This document shows, one piece after another, positions 33,784-46,465 of a stretch of DNA of 64,000 nt; positions within the stretch are counted from its first letter, which is position 1, and each line of letters begins with the position of its first letter. Position numbers and translations under genes: made by a program. Origin of the DNA: Hanleya hanleyi (taxonomy: Eukaryota; Mollusca; Polyplacophora; Lepidopleurida; Hanleyidae); assembly GCA_036873755.1 (NCBI GenBank), contig JAVTVY010019583.1, forward strand, positions 1 to 64,000, in the 5' to 3' direction. A model generated the notes under the pieces. It saw nothing but the letters and a program-made list of their open reading frames with translations. It did no database searches and was not told where the DNA came from.

Positions 33784-36700
33784 CTATGGAAAATTAACTT
33801 TTAAGCAGTTGTCGTGCTTAACAAACGGATTACAAAAGAGATATCTCTTGTTAAAAACAGGCAAATCACGCTGCAAGTATGTGAACGCCGACTTTACATG
33901 TTGTTCCAGTAACTTTTTAAACATAAATGTTGAAGAAATTAGATTGTCATGATACATTTTCATATTTCTGCGCTTGAAAATTACCAGACGAGCCAGGCTA
34001 CATACAATATTGAGGAAATAACAGCTTACATTCCGACTTTGTACAGAATAACCGAATAATACAAGTATTTCAAAAGAAACGTTATTCAAGACACTGACGT
34101 GAGCAAACCTGAACAGGTCCTCTACAAATGAACCTAAATACTGTAAAAAACTTTGCACCTCCGGACAAGAATAAAATATATGCCTTGTATCTTCTTTGTG
34201 CGACAAACATATCACACAGAGATCTGAATCAGCAAGGCCAATTTTACATAGTTTCTCACGCGTAAAAACAACATTGTGCAAAATTTTATAATCCAGCTCT
34301 ACACAATCCGGGTTTTTACCCATAATGTTATTACGAGCCCAACACTTAAGCAGATCGACGTCTGGATATATGGCAGCCCAAATCGCCAGGGAAGCCGGGT
34401 TTTTCAAAATATAAAAAACATTAATTCCTGATAATAGCTTGGCAAGCATGTGAACATAAAATTCTTATGACTAACAAGAAACAATTCATATGAAAGACCG
34501 AGGTCATTCCATCTCGACAAAAAGTACTTAAAACAATGTTTCCAAACTGCCTTGTGAGAATCATTAAAAAACCGTGACAGAAACTTCAAGCGAAACGCCT
34601 TCATCTTACATGATATATCAGGCAGATTAAGTCCCCCATAACGTTCTCGCTGAACAATTGCACCATAAGCAACCAAATGGGATTTATTATCCCAAACAAA
34701 ATTAAGACAGACATCTTTGAGCTCCTTTATCAGTGTCTCTGGCACAGATTGAACAGACAAAACATACCACATGCGGGATAAAATAGCACTAGTTAAAATA
34801 ACCACTCTACCTTTTAGGCTGAGGTTCCTTTGTTTCCACATATTCAAAGTATTCCGTATTTTTTTAATCTTTTCTTTCCGGTTTTTCTCTATACAAAATC
34901 TTTTGTTAGTGCCCAAGTACACACCTAAAATACACAAACAGTCTTTACTTATTGGCACTCCTTCAATATTATCATCATTACAATTAACACCAATAACATG
35001 CACTTCCGACTTGTCTGCATTGGAGGCCTTCCCATAAGTGACAATATGCTTCTGACAGTTTCTAATAGATTCCTTATCTCTCGAGGTTATAGTTATATCA
35101 TCAGCATGTTGAAAAATGTTGGAAATCACAGGGGATCCAGGAATGGGAATACCCCGTACATCGTCAGAAGCTCTTATCATCGCTCCAAGAGGCTCCACAC
35201 TCAAAACATATAACATAGCTGAAATCGGACAACCTTGGCGCACTGACTTCCCAACCTCAAAATAATTTGTTAGGAAACCATTACATTTAACTGCATTGCG
35301 AACATCAGTATAAAACAGTTTAACCCATTTCAAAAATTTGTCCCCAAAACCAAAACGAGTCAAAGTTGCCAATAAATATTCATGTGACACTCTGTCAAAT
35401 GCCTTTTCCTGATCAAGCTTTAAAAAGTATGATTCCAAATTATCTTCCTCCACAAAAGTCATTACATCACGTATACTACCAGGGACACAGCAACTCTGGC
35501 TAGAGTCTACTATAGACCCTATAACACATTTAAGCCGATTAGCCATACATCGAGAAATTATCTTGTAGTCTACATTCAGAAGACTAATAGGTCTCCAATT
35601 CTTCAAATAACATTTATCTCCCTTGTCTTTAAATACAAGCGTGATTACACCCGATTTCATGGATCTAGAAAGTTCACCTTTCTCAAAAATTTCATTTAAT
35701 ACATCAAGTAAAATCGGCCCTAAACTAGACCAAAAGTGATTGTAAAACTCAACAGTGAGACCATCATTCCCCGGACTTTTATTCCGGGCCATGCCATCAA
35801 GGAACATTTTAATTCTTCAATAGACAAGATTTCTTCACAGGAAGCCATATCAGGCTCCGAAAGAACACAATCTAAAAACGACAATACAGTTTGCAACTTT
35901 TCTCTGTCAATATCATCTTTTTCATACAACTTTTGATAAAAACTGTGAACTTCGTTCAAAATAGGCTCTGTATCATTTACAATCTGACCATCATTTGTTC
36001 TCAGTTCAGAAATTAATTTATTTCCTTGCCTATATTTTTCAAGATTTAAAAAGTACTTCGTGTTACGGTCACTCTCATGGATCCATTGAGCCTTCGATCG
36101 CAATATAGCTCCATTGCACTTCACTATTTCAAACTCTCTGTGCTGTGTATGAATTTCTACAACACGACTCGTATCATAATTTGTAACAACCGCTGCACGG
36201 CGATATTCATTATCTAGACTATTCTGTAATTTGTACATTTCTTGTTCTTTTTCTCTCTTCTTTCGGGCCCCATAAGCTCTAGCCAATTGTTTAATCTTGT
36301 ATTTGAGATTATCCCACCAAACTACCTTCGCTGATTCAAACAAAGGACAATCCGGCTGATTGTTAACGAGGTCCCTCACTCTCTGACAAAACACCTCGTC
36401 AAACAAAAGCTTATTGTTAAAAACATATAGGCCTGGACCCCTTTCGATTGTTATAAAATCTATTCGCAGTACAACTGCGCTATGGTCACTAATAGTGGTG
36501 TGCCGAAAATAAACCGACTTCACCAATGTTGACAGTGAGCGAGTAATTAAAAAATAATCAATTCGGCTCTGGCGAAGAACACCCTCAATATTTCGCCGCC
36601 ACGTAAATGAAATTTTATCAGGATTATTATATCTCCATATATCTCGCAATTCAGTGTTGACAACAAAATTTTCTAATATTGATCTCGAACGATCATATTC

Positions 36701-37150
36701 CAAATTTTTACTAGATCTATCAAGTGCACTGAATACAGTATTAAAATCGCCACTGAATATTTTCCCAACATCTCGTATATATGAGCTAAAATTCTGAAAA
36801 AATGTAACTCTATCTTTTACTATATTTGGCGCATAAACACTAAAAACATCAATTTCCATATTGTCAAAAACAAAAGTTAATCTCAACAGTCTCCCTGTAC
36901 CATCACCGAGCACAGATTTCACACATACTTTTAAATGGTTGGAAACAACAATTGCTACACCTTTGTGACCATCAGTCGAGTTATCATAGAACACTTTTCC
37001 TTGAAACAAATGTTCATACTGTTTGATGAAATCATCAGTCCAAAACGTTTCCTGTAAGCAAACAATATCGGCCTTCATACTATGCACGACGTCGTTTATT
37101 TTGTTTACGTTTCTTAGGCCATTGCAGTTCAGAGATAATATAACTACCAT
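33784..37150 (-). pseudogene. ORF2 of LINE C2, broken
   Basis: Same domain order as C1 ORF2. It keeps the 1-bp deletion near 35800 that separates endonuclease from RT, and the break near 34430. The 12-bp in-frame deletion shortens the region after the HADD site to SNADKSEV. Asp to Gly (VLFGYSV) and Trp to Arg (KNRKEK) changes are shared with C3, not C1. Confidence 0.88.
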
Positions 37151-37179
37151 TGCAGAAAATATAAAGAATGTTTTATAAT

Positions 37180-38309
37180 TCACTTCGTATGTTTGTCCTT
37201 TGCTCTGATCTTCGCCCGCGTTAAATTCGGAGTCGCAATCACCCGTTTCCTCCTGTTTCGGATCTCACTAATGTTGTCTCCATTCGCAAGCGATCGTGAT
37301 CCACGACCTCGGTTCACCGTGTGCCACTCGGCGTCATCACCATGATCACTTTCATCTGTTCCGTCATTGTAATCCATTTCACCTCCTTTGCCATCTGCTT
37401 GAGACCTCACATTTTCAATAACACATTCATTTGAAACAACAGCTGGTGTAACCAAAACCTCAATCTCCTCGTTGCCTTTTGTTTCAGGATTAGGCTGCTC
37501 ATTTTGCATAACAATTAAATTGCTGGTTTCTGAGTTGTTTTTGCTCTCATCTGTACTCGACTCTTTAGTGTGGATATCGGCAACAATTGTGACAGTCGTC
37601 GATTCCTTGCTTTCTGTGATTTCAGTGTTTTGCTTGCACACACACTCCCACTCTCTGCACATGCCGCACATCTCATATCCACACTCTTCGTCATCCATTT
37701 CTCCACTTGAGCAAATACAGGATAATCTTGCGCAAGTTTCACAATATTCACATCTGCACTTTAACCCCTTATATCCGCAGTTTGGGAAAGAAGGAGAGGT
37801 ACACGACCGAGCCCTGAATTCCACATTCAAAACAACGGACTTCTGGGCAGTCCTTGACCACATGCGAGTCCGAATAACACTGGGAACATACCTTCACTTG
37901 GTTATTGTGCACAACTCTGAAATAGTCGGAACCGTTTCCTGTTGTAAACTTCATCGCGTATGGTAAACTTTTCATGTTCGGTGGCAATCTCACTCGAAGA
38001 TGTCTCGCTCCGTCCACGACATTTGTTCCTCTGTGCACTTTCCTCTTTATATCAGACAGAATTGTCACGTTCAGATCTTGTAGTTTCCGAAGAATCTCCG
38101 CATCCTGCACATACGATGACAAATGCATGAACGACACAACAAATGTTCTCTGTGTGACTTCACTGCACATAAAATTATCACCATCAATGGCAACTCCCTC
38201 ACAAAGTAAATCGCTCGAATTTCTGTCCGACAAAGTTATTTCATACGCAGTCGTACCTTTCGGAACACACGCGTAAATTGTGTTCAAGCCACATGTTTGT
38301 TCGACACAC
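37180..38309 (-). pseudogene. ORF1 of LINE C2, 5'-truncated and frameshifted
   Basis: Frames 37769-38309 and 37180-37863, same break and Cys clusters as C1. The N-terminus is lost at the junction. Confidence 0.82.
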
Positions 38310-38792
38310 TATCTAATTTTACATTTTCGACGAAATTAAAATCGCCACCAATAATTAATAAATCATTCCCACCAATCAATTCATCTATATCTTTTATGAA
38401 TGCTTTACGTTCAGTGGGATTATTTGGGGCGTAAACACACACTAACTTCATTAATATATTGTCTATATCAACAGTCAAAACAATATATCGGCCTTTCGGG
38501 CACCTCCTAACATTTTTAATTTCACAATCGATAGAATATCTCACAATTATCCCCACGCCACAACTTTTCGTTGTGCCGTAAGCCCACCTACATTGCCCAG
38601 GTATACCCAACTTTTTAGCATCAGAATAATTCTCAAAGTGCGTTTCTTGTAGAAACAAAATGTCAATTTCATTGTTGAAAAGTCTTTTACCTGAGCTTTC
38701 TTTAAATCGTCCCTTAGACCATTTGTATTCAAGCTAGCAACTCTAAAAACAGTCATTAGGAAAAAGATAAAGAAAGTATGTAGTGTATACAT
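38284..38792 (-). pseudogene. LINE B ORF2 N-terminal fragment fused to LINE C (unit 3)
   Basis: Third copy of the chimeric stub, with the same early 4-nt deletion and the same junction as 28986-29494. Confidence 0.87.
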
Positions 38793-38816
38793 TGTGCTTG
38801 ATTATTTGAACACAGT

Positions 38817-40142
38817 TCATTTTGCCCTGCCTTTTCCCCGTCTATTCTTTGTTTTCCTCACCATTGAGGCCTGCTTGCGATAGTCCAACAATGTATTGTC
38901 CACGACTCCAGGTGTTCGGGTCATTGTTTTTTCATTGTCACTGATTGTTTCTTGCTGCGTTGTTGAGTCTATTTCCCCGTCAGACTGAGTCAACTGCATC
39001 GGAACAATTTCTGAATGAGGGTCCACACACATGACCCCTTCACGAACATTATTGTCTCCCACAATTTCTTGGGTTTGTTCTTGACTACCCCGATGTTCCG
39101 AAATTTTCTGCCTCTTCGAATCGCTGCATGTCTCAGCTGGACTCTCCACATTGTGGTTTTCAGCTACAACCACAATTTCATTAACACCAACATCCTCTGG
39201 TTTATGTGAATCACCTACATCTTCATCTTCATACATCTCTTCCTCATCGCTGTGCACTTCATTTCCATCCGAATCAAATTCTCTCCTTTCCATACATACA
39301 CTACTTTCCCTGTCACTGTTATTCTCCACATCAATGTCATCCTCCACGTCCCCTTGTCCTAGTGGACTAGGTACCTTTGGGTAGTCAGTATTTCGACCGC
39401 TCCAGCCTTTAACACGTGAAGCATACGAAAAGGATCGGGACGAGCACTCAGTGATGTTATGTTGGCAAGAACCGCATATTTTACAATTTTCAGGACAGTT
39501 TTTTTCAGTGTGGGGGTCTCCATGGGGCGAAAATCCGTCACAGTTCGCGCACCATTTCGCACAACATTCATAAGAAGTATGTTGCGCTTGTCCACATTTC
39601 TTGCACTCGGATATCTGGCCCGGATATGTGAACATAACTAGGTCTTGATCGAAAGTAATGAAATTAGGGACATAGCGTTCTTTCTTGCATCGGAATCGAT
39701 AAATTCGTATTCCAGTACGAACGTTTGGTAGGCCGGCCCCAATCAACAAAGGCTTTTTTACCCCCAAACACTCACCGTAAGGTTTCAGTGCAGATTTGAT
39801 CATCTCGTCTTCCATCTCGTCCGGAGCCCAATGAACAGTAACATGCATGTACACTGAACTTGCAGCGGTAATATTCCAAACAGAATCTCCTAACACAAAT
39901 TCCGACTTCAATAGTAGAGCGTTGTGCGCCCCCTCTGAATTCACCCGCAAATAGAAACACTTCTTGTAATAGTTTTTCTGAAAACATAACAGGTCCTTCT
40001 TGATGTCGATCACTGTTGATAGAAAAGGCACAAATTCTCGCTGCATCGTCTTGGAAAAGGCGCTGTTATCGCTTGTTGTAAACACCAGAGACAGGGTACG
40101 GGTCGGCTTAACAGCCGGATTGTATACAATCGGTTTCGACAT
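38817..40142 (-). CDS. LINE B-type ORF1 protein, unit 3 copy (intact)
   Basis: 441 codons from ATG 40140-40142. The same Cys/His clusters, acidic centre and basic C-terminus as 20209-21534, with one Pro to Arg change near the end (TMTRTPG). It still has the B 5' UTR in front. The only following coding sequence is the broken ORF2 stub, so this copy could supply ORF1 protein only. Confidence 0.83.
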   Translation of the reverse strand: MSKPIVYNPAVKPTRTLSLVFTTSDNSAFSKTMQREFVPFLSTVIDIKKDLLCFQKNYYKKCFYLRVNSEGAHNALLLKSEFVLGDSVWNITAASSVYMHVTVHWAPDEMEDEMIKSALKPYGECLGVKKPLLIGAGLPNVRTGIRIYRFRCKKERYVPNFITFDQDLVMFTYPGQISECKKCGQAQHTSYECCAKWCANCDGFSPHGDPHTEKNCPENCKICGSCQHNITECSSRSFSYASRVKGWSGRNTDYPKVPSPLGQGDVEDDIDVENNSDRESSVCMERREFDSDGNEVHSDEEEMYEDEDVGDSHKPEDVGVNEIVVVAENHNVESPAETCSDSKRQKISEHRGSQEQTQEIVGDNNVREGVMCVDPHSEIVPMQLTQSDGEIDSTTQQETISDNEKTMTRTPGVVDNTLLDYRKQASMVRKTKNRRGKGRAK

Positions 40143-40418
40143 TCTCACAAATCAACAAAGGTACAAACGAACACAAGCCCCAGTGGGGTAAACTCTGTCC
40201 CGTAAAACTCTCAGCTCAATCGATAATCTCTCAAATCGAGATAGAGTCCAAAGTGGCGATAATATTGTGTTGTTGTTGTAAGTTTTCTTTATTTCTGATG
40301 AACTAATCGGGATATGACTTCGCTTTGGTATGAAATACCATCATGTCAGTCGTCGAAGTGACAGAATTTGACGAAGACGACGTTTTTTAGGTATTTAAAA
40401 ATTATTTTGGTGTTTGAA

Positions 40419-40491
40419 GGCCCCAGAGAGATTCGAACTCTCGACCTCCAGTTTACTAGACTGGCGCTCTAACCAACTGAGCTATGGGGCC
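40419..40491 (-). tRNA. tRNA-Thr (AGT), alpha copy
   Basis: Intact cloverleaf including a perfect T stem (GAGAG/CTCTC), unlike its counterparts in units 1 and 2. Either this is the ancestral state or it was restored by conversion from a neighbour. Confidence 0.93.
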
Positions 40492-40986
40492 GGACCAGGT
40501 AATTTTCCCATTTCATTTTCCTATAAGTTTTTAATAATTTAATGCATTCTTAAAATAAATTTCCGTTTTGAAACTAGTTCACCATGATAACGCCAGTCGG
40601 TTTTCACTATTTGGTTGTGAGGAAACGACGCCTGTACACTACGGGGCATATACTGCATTTCCTGAGCGCAAACACGGAGCACAGTTTGGAAAACTGTTTC
40701 AGCTTGAACATAACCAGAGTTTGAACACGAGTACAAGCTTTTAGATAAGTGTTTAAAGCCTGAACATGTTGACGGTGTAAAATGGATGTAAAACATACAC
40801 ATACGACCAAATTGTAACAATATTCAAATCGTAAACATATAATTTGCAGTGTAGAAATCCCATATATTCTCAACAACATGTTAGCGAAGTGGGTATCTCC
40901 GGAAAATTCTAACAAACGGGACCATATGACCACCCTGAACCGAAGCCTAGTTATCTTGGTATTTCAAAAGTGCATTTGTATTACGA

Positions 40987-41258
40987 GGCCCAAGAGAGAT
41001 TCGAACACTCGACCTCCAGTTTACTAGACTGGGGCTCTTTTTTTTCTCTTGATATAATATTTATTCATCAGACATGTTTTACAGTGGCTTTATAATATTT
41101 CGTCAGTCAAAACAATAAGAGTTCATATGAGTAATGGCAATCCGGCGTTAAAACAGAGAATCACAGATAAGAGAAACTGCCATAAATCTACATAATGTAC
41201 AGAGTTACAAATCCGAAGTTTACTAGACGGGCGCTCTAACCAACTGAACTATGGGGCC
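40987..41258 (-). pseudogene. tRNA-Thr beta copy split by type II insert
   Basis: 3' half 40987-41037, type II LINE end 41038-41215, 5' half 41216-41258. TSD in the anticodon arm as in the other copies. Confidence 0.86.
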
Positions 41259-41618
41259 GAACCCAGTTTCTTTTATATTTCATTTTGCTTTCACTTTTTA
41301 ATGTTAATTTTAATGCTTATCTTAAAATCACCTTTCGTACACGAACTAAAACACGTTGGAAACTTCAGTCGGTCTTTACTTTTGGATGGGGGAAAAACTA
41401 AACAAAACATAAAACCTGTTTTCCAGCAATTGGAAACCTAATGCTTGTCTTCCGAAATTCAAGAAAGTTTTCCGAGGCCTTGAAACAAAGTTTTCTTCAT
41501 TTCTGATGAACTTATCGGGATATGACTTCGCTTGGGAATGAAATACCATCACGTCAGTCGATGAGGTGACAAAATTTGACGAAGACGACGTTTTTAAAAA
41601 ATTATTTTGGTGTTTGAA

Positions 41619-41691
41619 GGCCCCAGAGAGATTCGAACTCTCGACCTCCAGTTTACTAGACTGGCGCTCTAACCAACTGAGCTATGGGGCC
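41619..41691 (-). tRNA. tRNA-Thr (AGT), alpha copy
   Basis: Intact cloverleaf with T6 downstream; same as 23010-23082. Confidence 0.93.
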
Positions 41692-42179
41692 GAACCTGGT
41701 AATTTTCACACTTCATTTTACTATCAGTTTTTAATAATTTAATGCATTCTTAAAATAATTTTCCGTTCTCAAACTAGTTCACTTTGATAACGCCAGTCGG
41801 TCTTCATTATTTGGTTGTGGCGAAACGCCGCCTGTACACTACGGGGCATATACTGCATTTCCTGAACGCAAACACCGATCACAGTTTGGGAAACTGTTTC
41901 AGCTTGAAAACAATCAGCGTTTGAACACGAGTACAAGCTTTTAGATAAGTGTTTACAGACTGAACATGTTCACGGTGTAAAATGGATGTAAAACATACAC
42001 ATACGACCAAACTGTAACAATGTTAAAATCGTAAACATATAATTTGCAGTGTAGAAATCCCACATACTCCCAACAACAGCGAAGTATATCTCCTGAAAAT
42101 TCTAACAAACGGGACCATATGACCACCCTGAACCGAAGCCTGGTCATTTTGGTATTTCAAAAGTGCATTTGTATTAAGA

Positions 42180-42642
42180 GGCCCCGGAGGGATTCGAACA
42201 CTCGACCTCCAGTTTACTAGACTGGAGCTCTTTTTTTAAATAGAATGTGTATTCAAATATACGAACATATACACAAAACTTTCAAGACATATACAAGGCG
42301 TACCATTCGGTGAATCAGGTGGATTAAAAGATATATATCACAGACTAGGGAATTCCCGATCGCCCAACGCAAGTTCATTATTACTCCGTAATTTGCTTCA
42401 TGCAAAGTTATGTAATACAAATACTTTTACATTCTTGTTATGGTAAACTATAAAGTAACTTGATGATAAAGATGCAGAATGTGCTAAACATAATTACGGA
42501 AACTTAGTTTTCAACTTATCTTCGTTGTCAACATTTACAAACATATTCTGTTTGACAAAACGTTTCTCAAATAACTGCCTGTTCCCTTTTAAATATACAA
42601 CTATATATAGACGGGCGTTCTAACCAACAGAGCTATGGGGCC
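42180..42642 (-). pseudogene. tRNA-Thr beta copy split by type I stub
   Basis: 3' half 42180-42230, type I stub 42231-42608, 5' half 42609-42642. Confidence 0.86.
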
Positions 42643-43068
42643 GAACCCGGTTTCTTTTATATTTCATTTTGCTTTCACTTTTTAATGTTAGTTTTAATGC
42701 TTATCTTAAAATCAACTTTCGCACACGAACTAAAACACGTTGGAAACTTCAGTCGGTCTTTACTTTTGGATGGAAAAAAAAAACAAAACAAAACAAAAAA
42801 CCTGTTTTCCGGCAATTGGAAGCCTAATGCTTGTCTTCCGAAATTCAAGAAAGTTTTCCGATACCTTGAAACAAAGTTTTCTTCATTTCTGATGAACTAA
42901 TCGGGATATGACTTCGCTTTGGTATGAAATACCATCGTGACAGAATTTGACGAAGACGACGTTTTTTAGGTATTTAAAAATTATTTTGGTGTTTGAAGGC
43001 ATCGAGGCCTGACTGATCAAGGATACAACAATGTGATATTCATTGCACACAAAGCATGGGATTAGCTA

Positions 43069-46000
43069 CTATGGAAAATTAACTTTTAAGCAGTTGTCGT
43101 GCTTAACAAACGGATTACAAAAGAGATATCTCTTGTTAAAAACAGGCAAATCACGCTGCAAGTATGTGAACGCCGACTTTACATGTTGTTCCAGTAACTT
43201 TTTAAACATAAATGTTGAAGAAATTAGATTGTCATGATACATTTTCATATTTCTGCGCTTGAAAATTACCAGACGAGCCAGGCTACATACAATATTGAGG
43301 AAATAACAGCTTACATTCCGACTTTGTACAGAATAACCGAATAATACAAGTATTTCAAAAGAAACGTTATTCAAGACACTGACGTGAGCAAACCTGAACA
43401 GGTCCTCTACAAATGAACCTAAATACTGTAAAAAACTTTGCACCTCCGGACAAGAATAAAATATATGCCTTGTATCTTCTTTGTGCGACAAACATATCAC
43501 ACAGAGATCTGAATCAGCAAGGCCAATTTTACATAGTTTCTCACGCGTAAAAACAACATTGTGCAAAATTTTATAATCCAGCTCTACACAATCCGGGTTT
43601 TTACCCATAATGTTATTACGAGCCCAACACTTAAGCAGATCGACGTCTGGATATATGGCAGCCCAAATCGCCAGGGAAGCCGGGTTTTTCAAAATATAAA
43701 AAACATTAATTCCTGATAATAGCTTGGCAAGCATGTGAACATAAAATTCTTATGACTAACAAGAAACAATTCATATGAAAGACCGAGGTCATTCCATCTC
43801 GACAAAAAGTACTTAAAACAATGTTTCCAAACTGCCTTGTGAGAATCATTAAAAAACCGTGACAGAAACTTCAAGCGAAACGCCTTCATCTTACATGATA
43901 TATCAGGCAGATTAAGTCCCCCATAACGTTCTCGCTGAACAATTGCACCATAAGCAACCAAATGGGATTTATTATCCCAAACAAAATTAAGACAGACATC
44001 TTTGAGCTCCTTTATCAGTGTCTCTGGCACAGATTGAACAGACAAAACATACCACATGCGGGATAAAATAGCACTAGTTAAAATAACCACTCTACCTTTT
44101 AGGCTGAGGTTCCTTTGTTTCCACATATTCAAAGTATTCCGTATTTTTTTAATCTTTTCTTTCCGGTTTTTCTCTATACAAAATCTTTTGTTAGTGCCCA
44201 AGTACACACCTAAAATACACAAACAGTCTTTACTTATTGGCACTCCTTCAATATTATCATCATTACAATTAACACCAATAACATGCACTTCCGACTTGTC
44301 TGCATTGGAGGCCTTCCCATAAGTGACAATATGCTTCTGACAGTTTCTAATAGATTCCTTATCTCTCGAGGTTATAGTTATATCATCAGCATGTTGAAAA
44401 ATGTTGGAAATCACAGGGGATCCAGGAATGGGAATACCCCGTACATCGTCAGAAGCTCTTATCATCGCTCCAAGAGGCTCCACACTCAAAACATATAACA
44501 TAGCTGAAATCGGACAACCTTGGCGCACTGACTTCCCAACCTCAAAATAATTTGTTAGGAAACCATTACATTTAACTGCATTGCGAACATCAGTATAAAA
44601 CAGTTTAACCCATTTCAAAAATTTGTCCCCAAAACCAAAACGAGTCAAAGTTGCCAATAAATATTCATGTGACACTCTGTCAAATGCCTTTTCCTGATCA
44701 AGCTTTAAAAAGTATGATTCCAAATTATCTTCCTCCACAAAAGTCATTACATCACGTATACTACCAGGGACACAGCAACTCTGGCTAGAGTCTACTATAG
44801 ACCCTATAACACATTTAAGCCGATTAGCCATACATCGAGAAATTATCTTGTAGTCTACATTCAGAAGACTAATAGGTCTCCAATTCTTCAAATAACATTT
44901 ATCTCCCTTGTCTTTAAATACAAGCGTGATTACACCCGATTTCATGGATCTAGAAAGTTCACCTTTCTCAAAAATTTCATTTAATACATCAAGTAAAATC
45001 GGCCCTAAACTAGACCAAAAGTGATTGTAAAACTCAACAGTGAGACCATCATTCCCCGGACTTTTATTCCGGGCCATGCCATCAAGGGAACATTTTAATT
45101 CTTCAATAGACAAGATTTCTTCACAGGAAGCCATATCTGGCTCCGAAAGAACACAATCTAAAAACGACAATACAGTTTGCAACTTTTCTCTGTCAATATC
45201 ATCTTTTTCATACAACTTTTGATAAAAACTGTGAACTTCGTTCAAAATAGGCTCTGTATCATTTACAATCTGACCATCATTTGTTCTCAGTTCAGAAATA
45301 AATTTATTTCCTTGCCTATATTTTTCAAGATTTAAAAAGTACTTCGTGTTACGGTCACTCTCATGGATCCATTGAGCCTTCGATCGCAATATAGCTCCAT
45401 TGCACTTCACTATTTCAAACTCTCTGAGCTGTGTATGAATTTCTACAACACGACTCGTATCATAATTTGTAACAACCGCTGCACGGCGATATTCATTATC
45501 TAGACTATTCTGTAATTTGTACATTTCTTGTTCTTTTTCTCTCTTCTTTCGGGCCCCATAAGCTCTAGCCAATTGTTTAATCTTGTATTTGAGATTATCC
45601 CACCAAACTACCTTCTCTGATTCAAACAAAGGACAATCCGGCTGATTGTTAACGAGGTCCCTCACTCTCTGACAAAACACCTCGTCAAACAAAAGCTTAT
45701 TGTTAAAAACATATAGGCCTGGACCCCTTTCGATTGTTATAAAATCTATTCGCAGTACAACTGCGCTATGGTCACTAATAGTGGTGTGCCGAAAATAAAC
45801 CGACTTCACCAATGTTGACAGTGAGCGAGTAATTAAAAAATAATCAATTCGGCTCTGGCGAAGAACACCCTCAATATTTCGCCGCCACGTAAATGAAATT
45901 TTATCAGGATTATTATATCTCCATATATCTCGCAATTCAGTGTTGACAACAAAATTTTCTAATATTGATCTCGAACGATCATATTCCAAATTTTTACTAG

Positions 46001-46436
46001 ATCTATCAAGTGCACTGAATACAGTATTAAAATCGCCACTGAATATTTTCCCAACATCTCGTATATATGAGCTAAAATTCTGAAAAAATGTAACTCTATC
46101 TTTTACTATATTTGGCGCATAAACACTAAAAACATCAATTTCCATATTGTCAAAAACAAAAGTTAATCTCAACAGTCTCCCTGTACCATCACCGAGCACA
46201 GATTTCACACATACTTTTAAATGGTTGGAAACAACAATTGCTACACCTTTGTGACCATCAGTCGAGTTATCATAGAAAACTTTTCATTGAAGCAAATGTT
46301 CATACTGTTTGATGAAATCATCAGTCCAAAACGTTTCCTGTAAGCAAACAATATCGGCCTTCATACTATGCACGACGTCGTTTATTTTGTTTACGTTTCT
46401 TAGGCCATTGCAGTTCAGAGATAATATAACTACCAT
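43069..46436 (-). pseudogene. ORF2 of LINE C3, least damaged C copy
   Basis: Endonuclease and RT are in one frame here (43689-46208), so the frameshift of C1/C2 is absent. A nonsense codon near 46287 (GGA to TGA after HLLQ) cuts off the first 60 or so residues, and the break near 43720 still separates the finger domain (CVICLSHKEDTRHIFYSC). Motifs: LNCNGLRN, CLQETFW, SGDFNTVFS, LKLDQEKAFDRVSH, SVRQGCPISAMLY, FQHADDITIT. The 12-bp deletion of C2 is shared. Confidence 0.89.
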
Positions 46437-46465
46437 TGCAGAAAATATAAAGAATGTTTTATAAT

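Larger units (their letters stand above)
29012..38309. repeat. Segmental triplication, unit 2 (9,298 bp)
   Basis: Same order as unit 1. Private or shared variants: a 1-bp deletion in B ORF1 near 30219 (only here); the frameshift in C ORF2 shared with unit 1; a 12-bp deletion in C ORF2 (NARL lost) and several substitutions shared with unit 3. The mix of sharing patterns points to sequence exchange between units. Confidence 0.95.
33716..38309 (-). mobile_element. LINE C2 (unit 2 copy, 5' cut by duplication)
   Basis: Same boundaries as C1: the 3' side abuts GGC of a lost alpha tRNA, and the 5' side is cut at the B/C junction. Differs from C1 by a 12-bp deletion near 35020 and scattered substitutions. 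Confidence 0.92.
40280..43000. repeat. tRNA array segment (unit 3)
   Basis: Equivalent of 21672-24405. Near 42935 a short deletion (ATGTCAGTCGTCGAA lost) shortens S2 before LINE C3. Otherwise the same order. Confidence 0.9.
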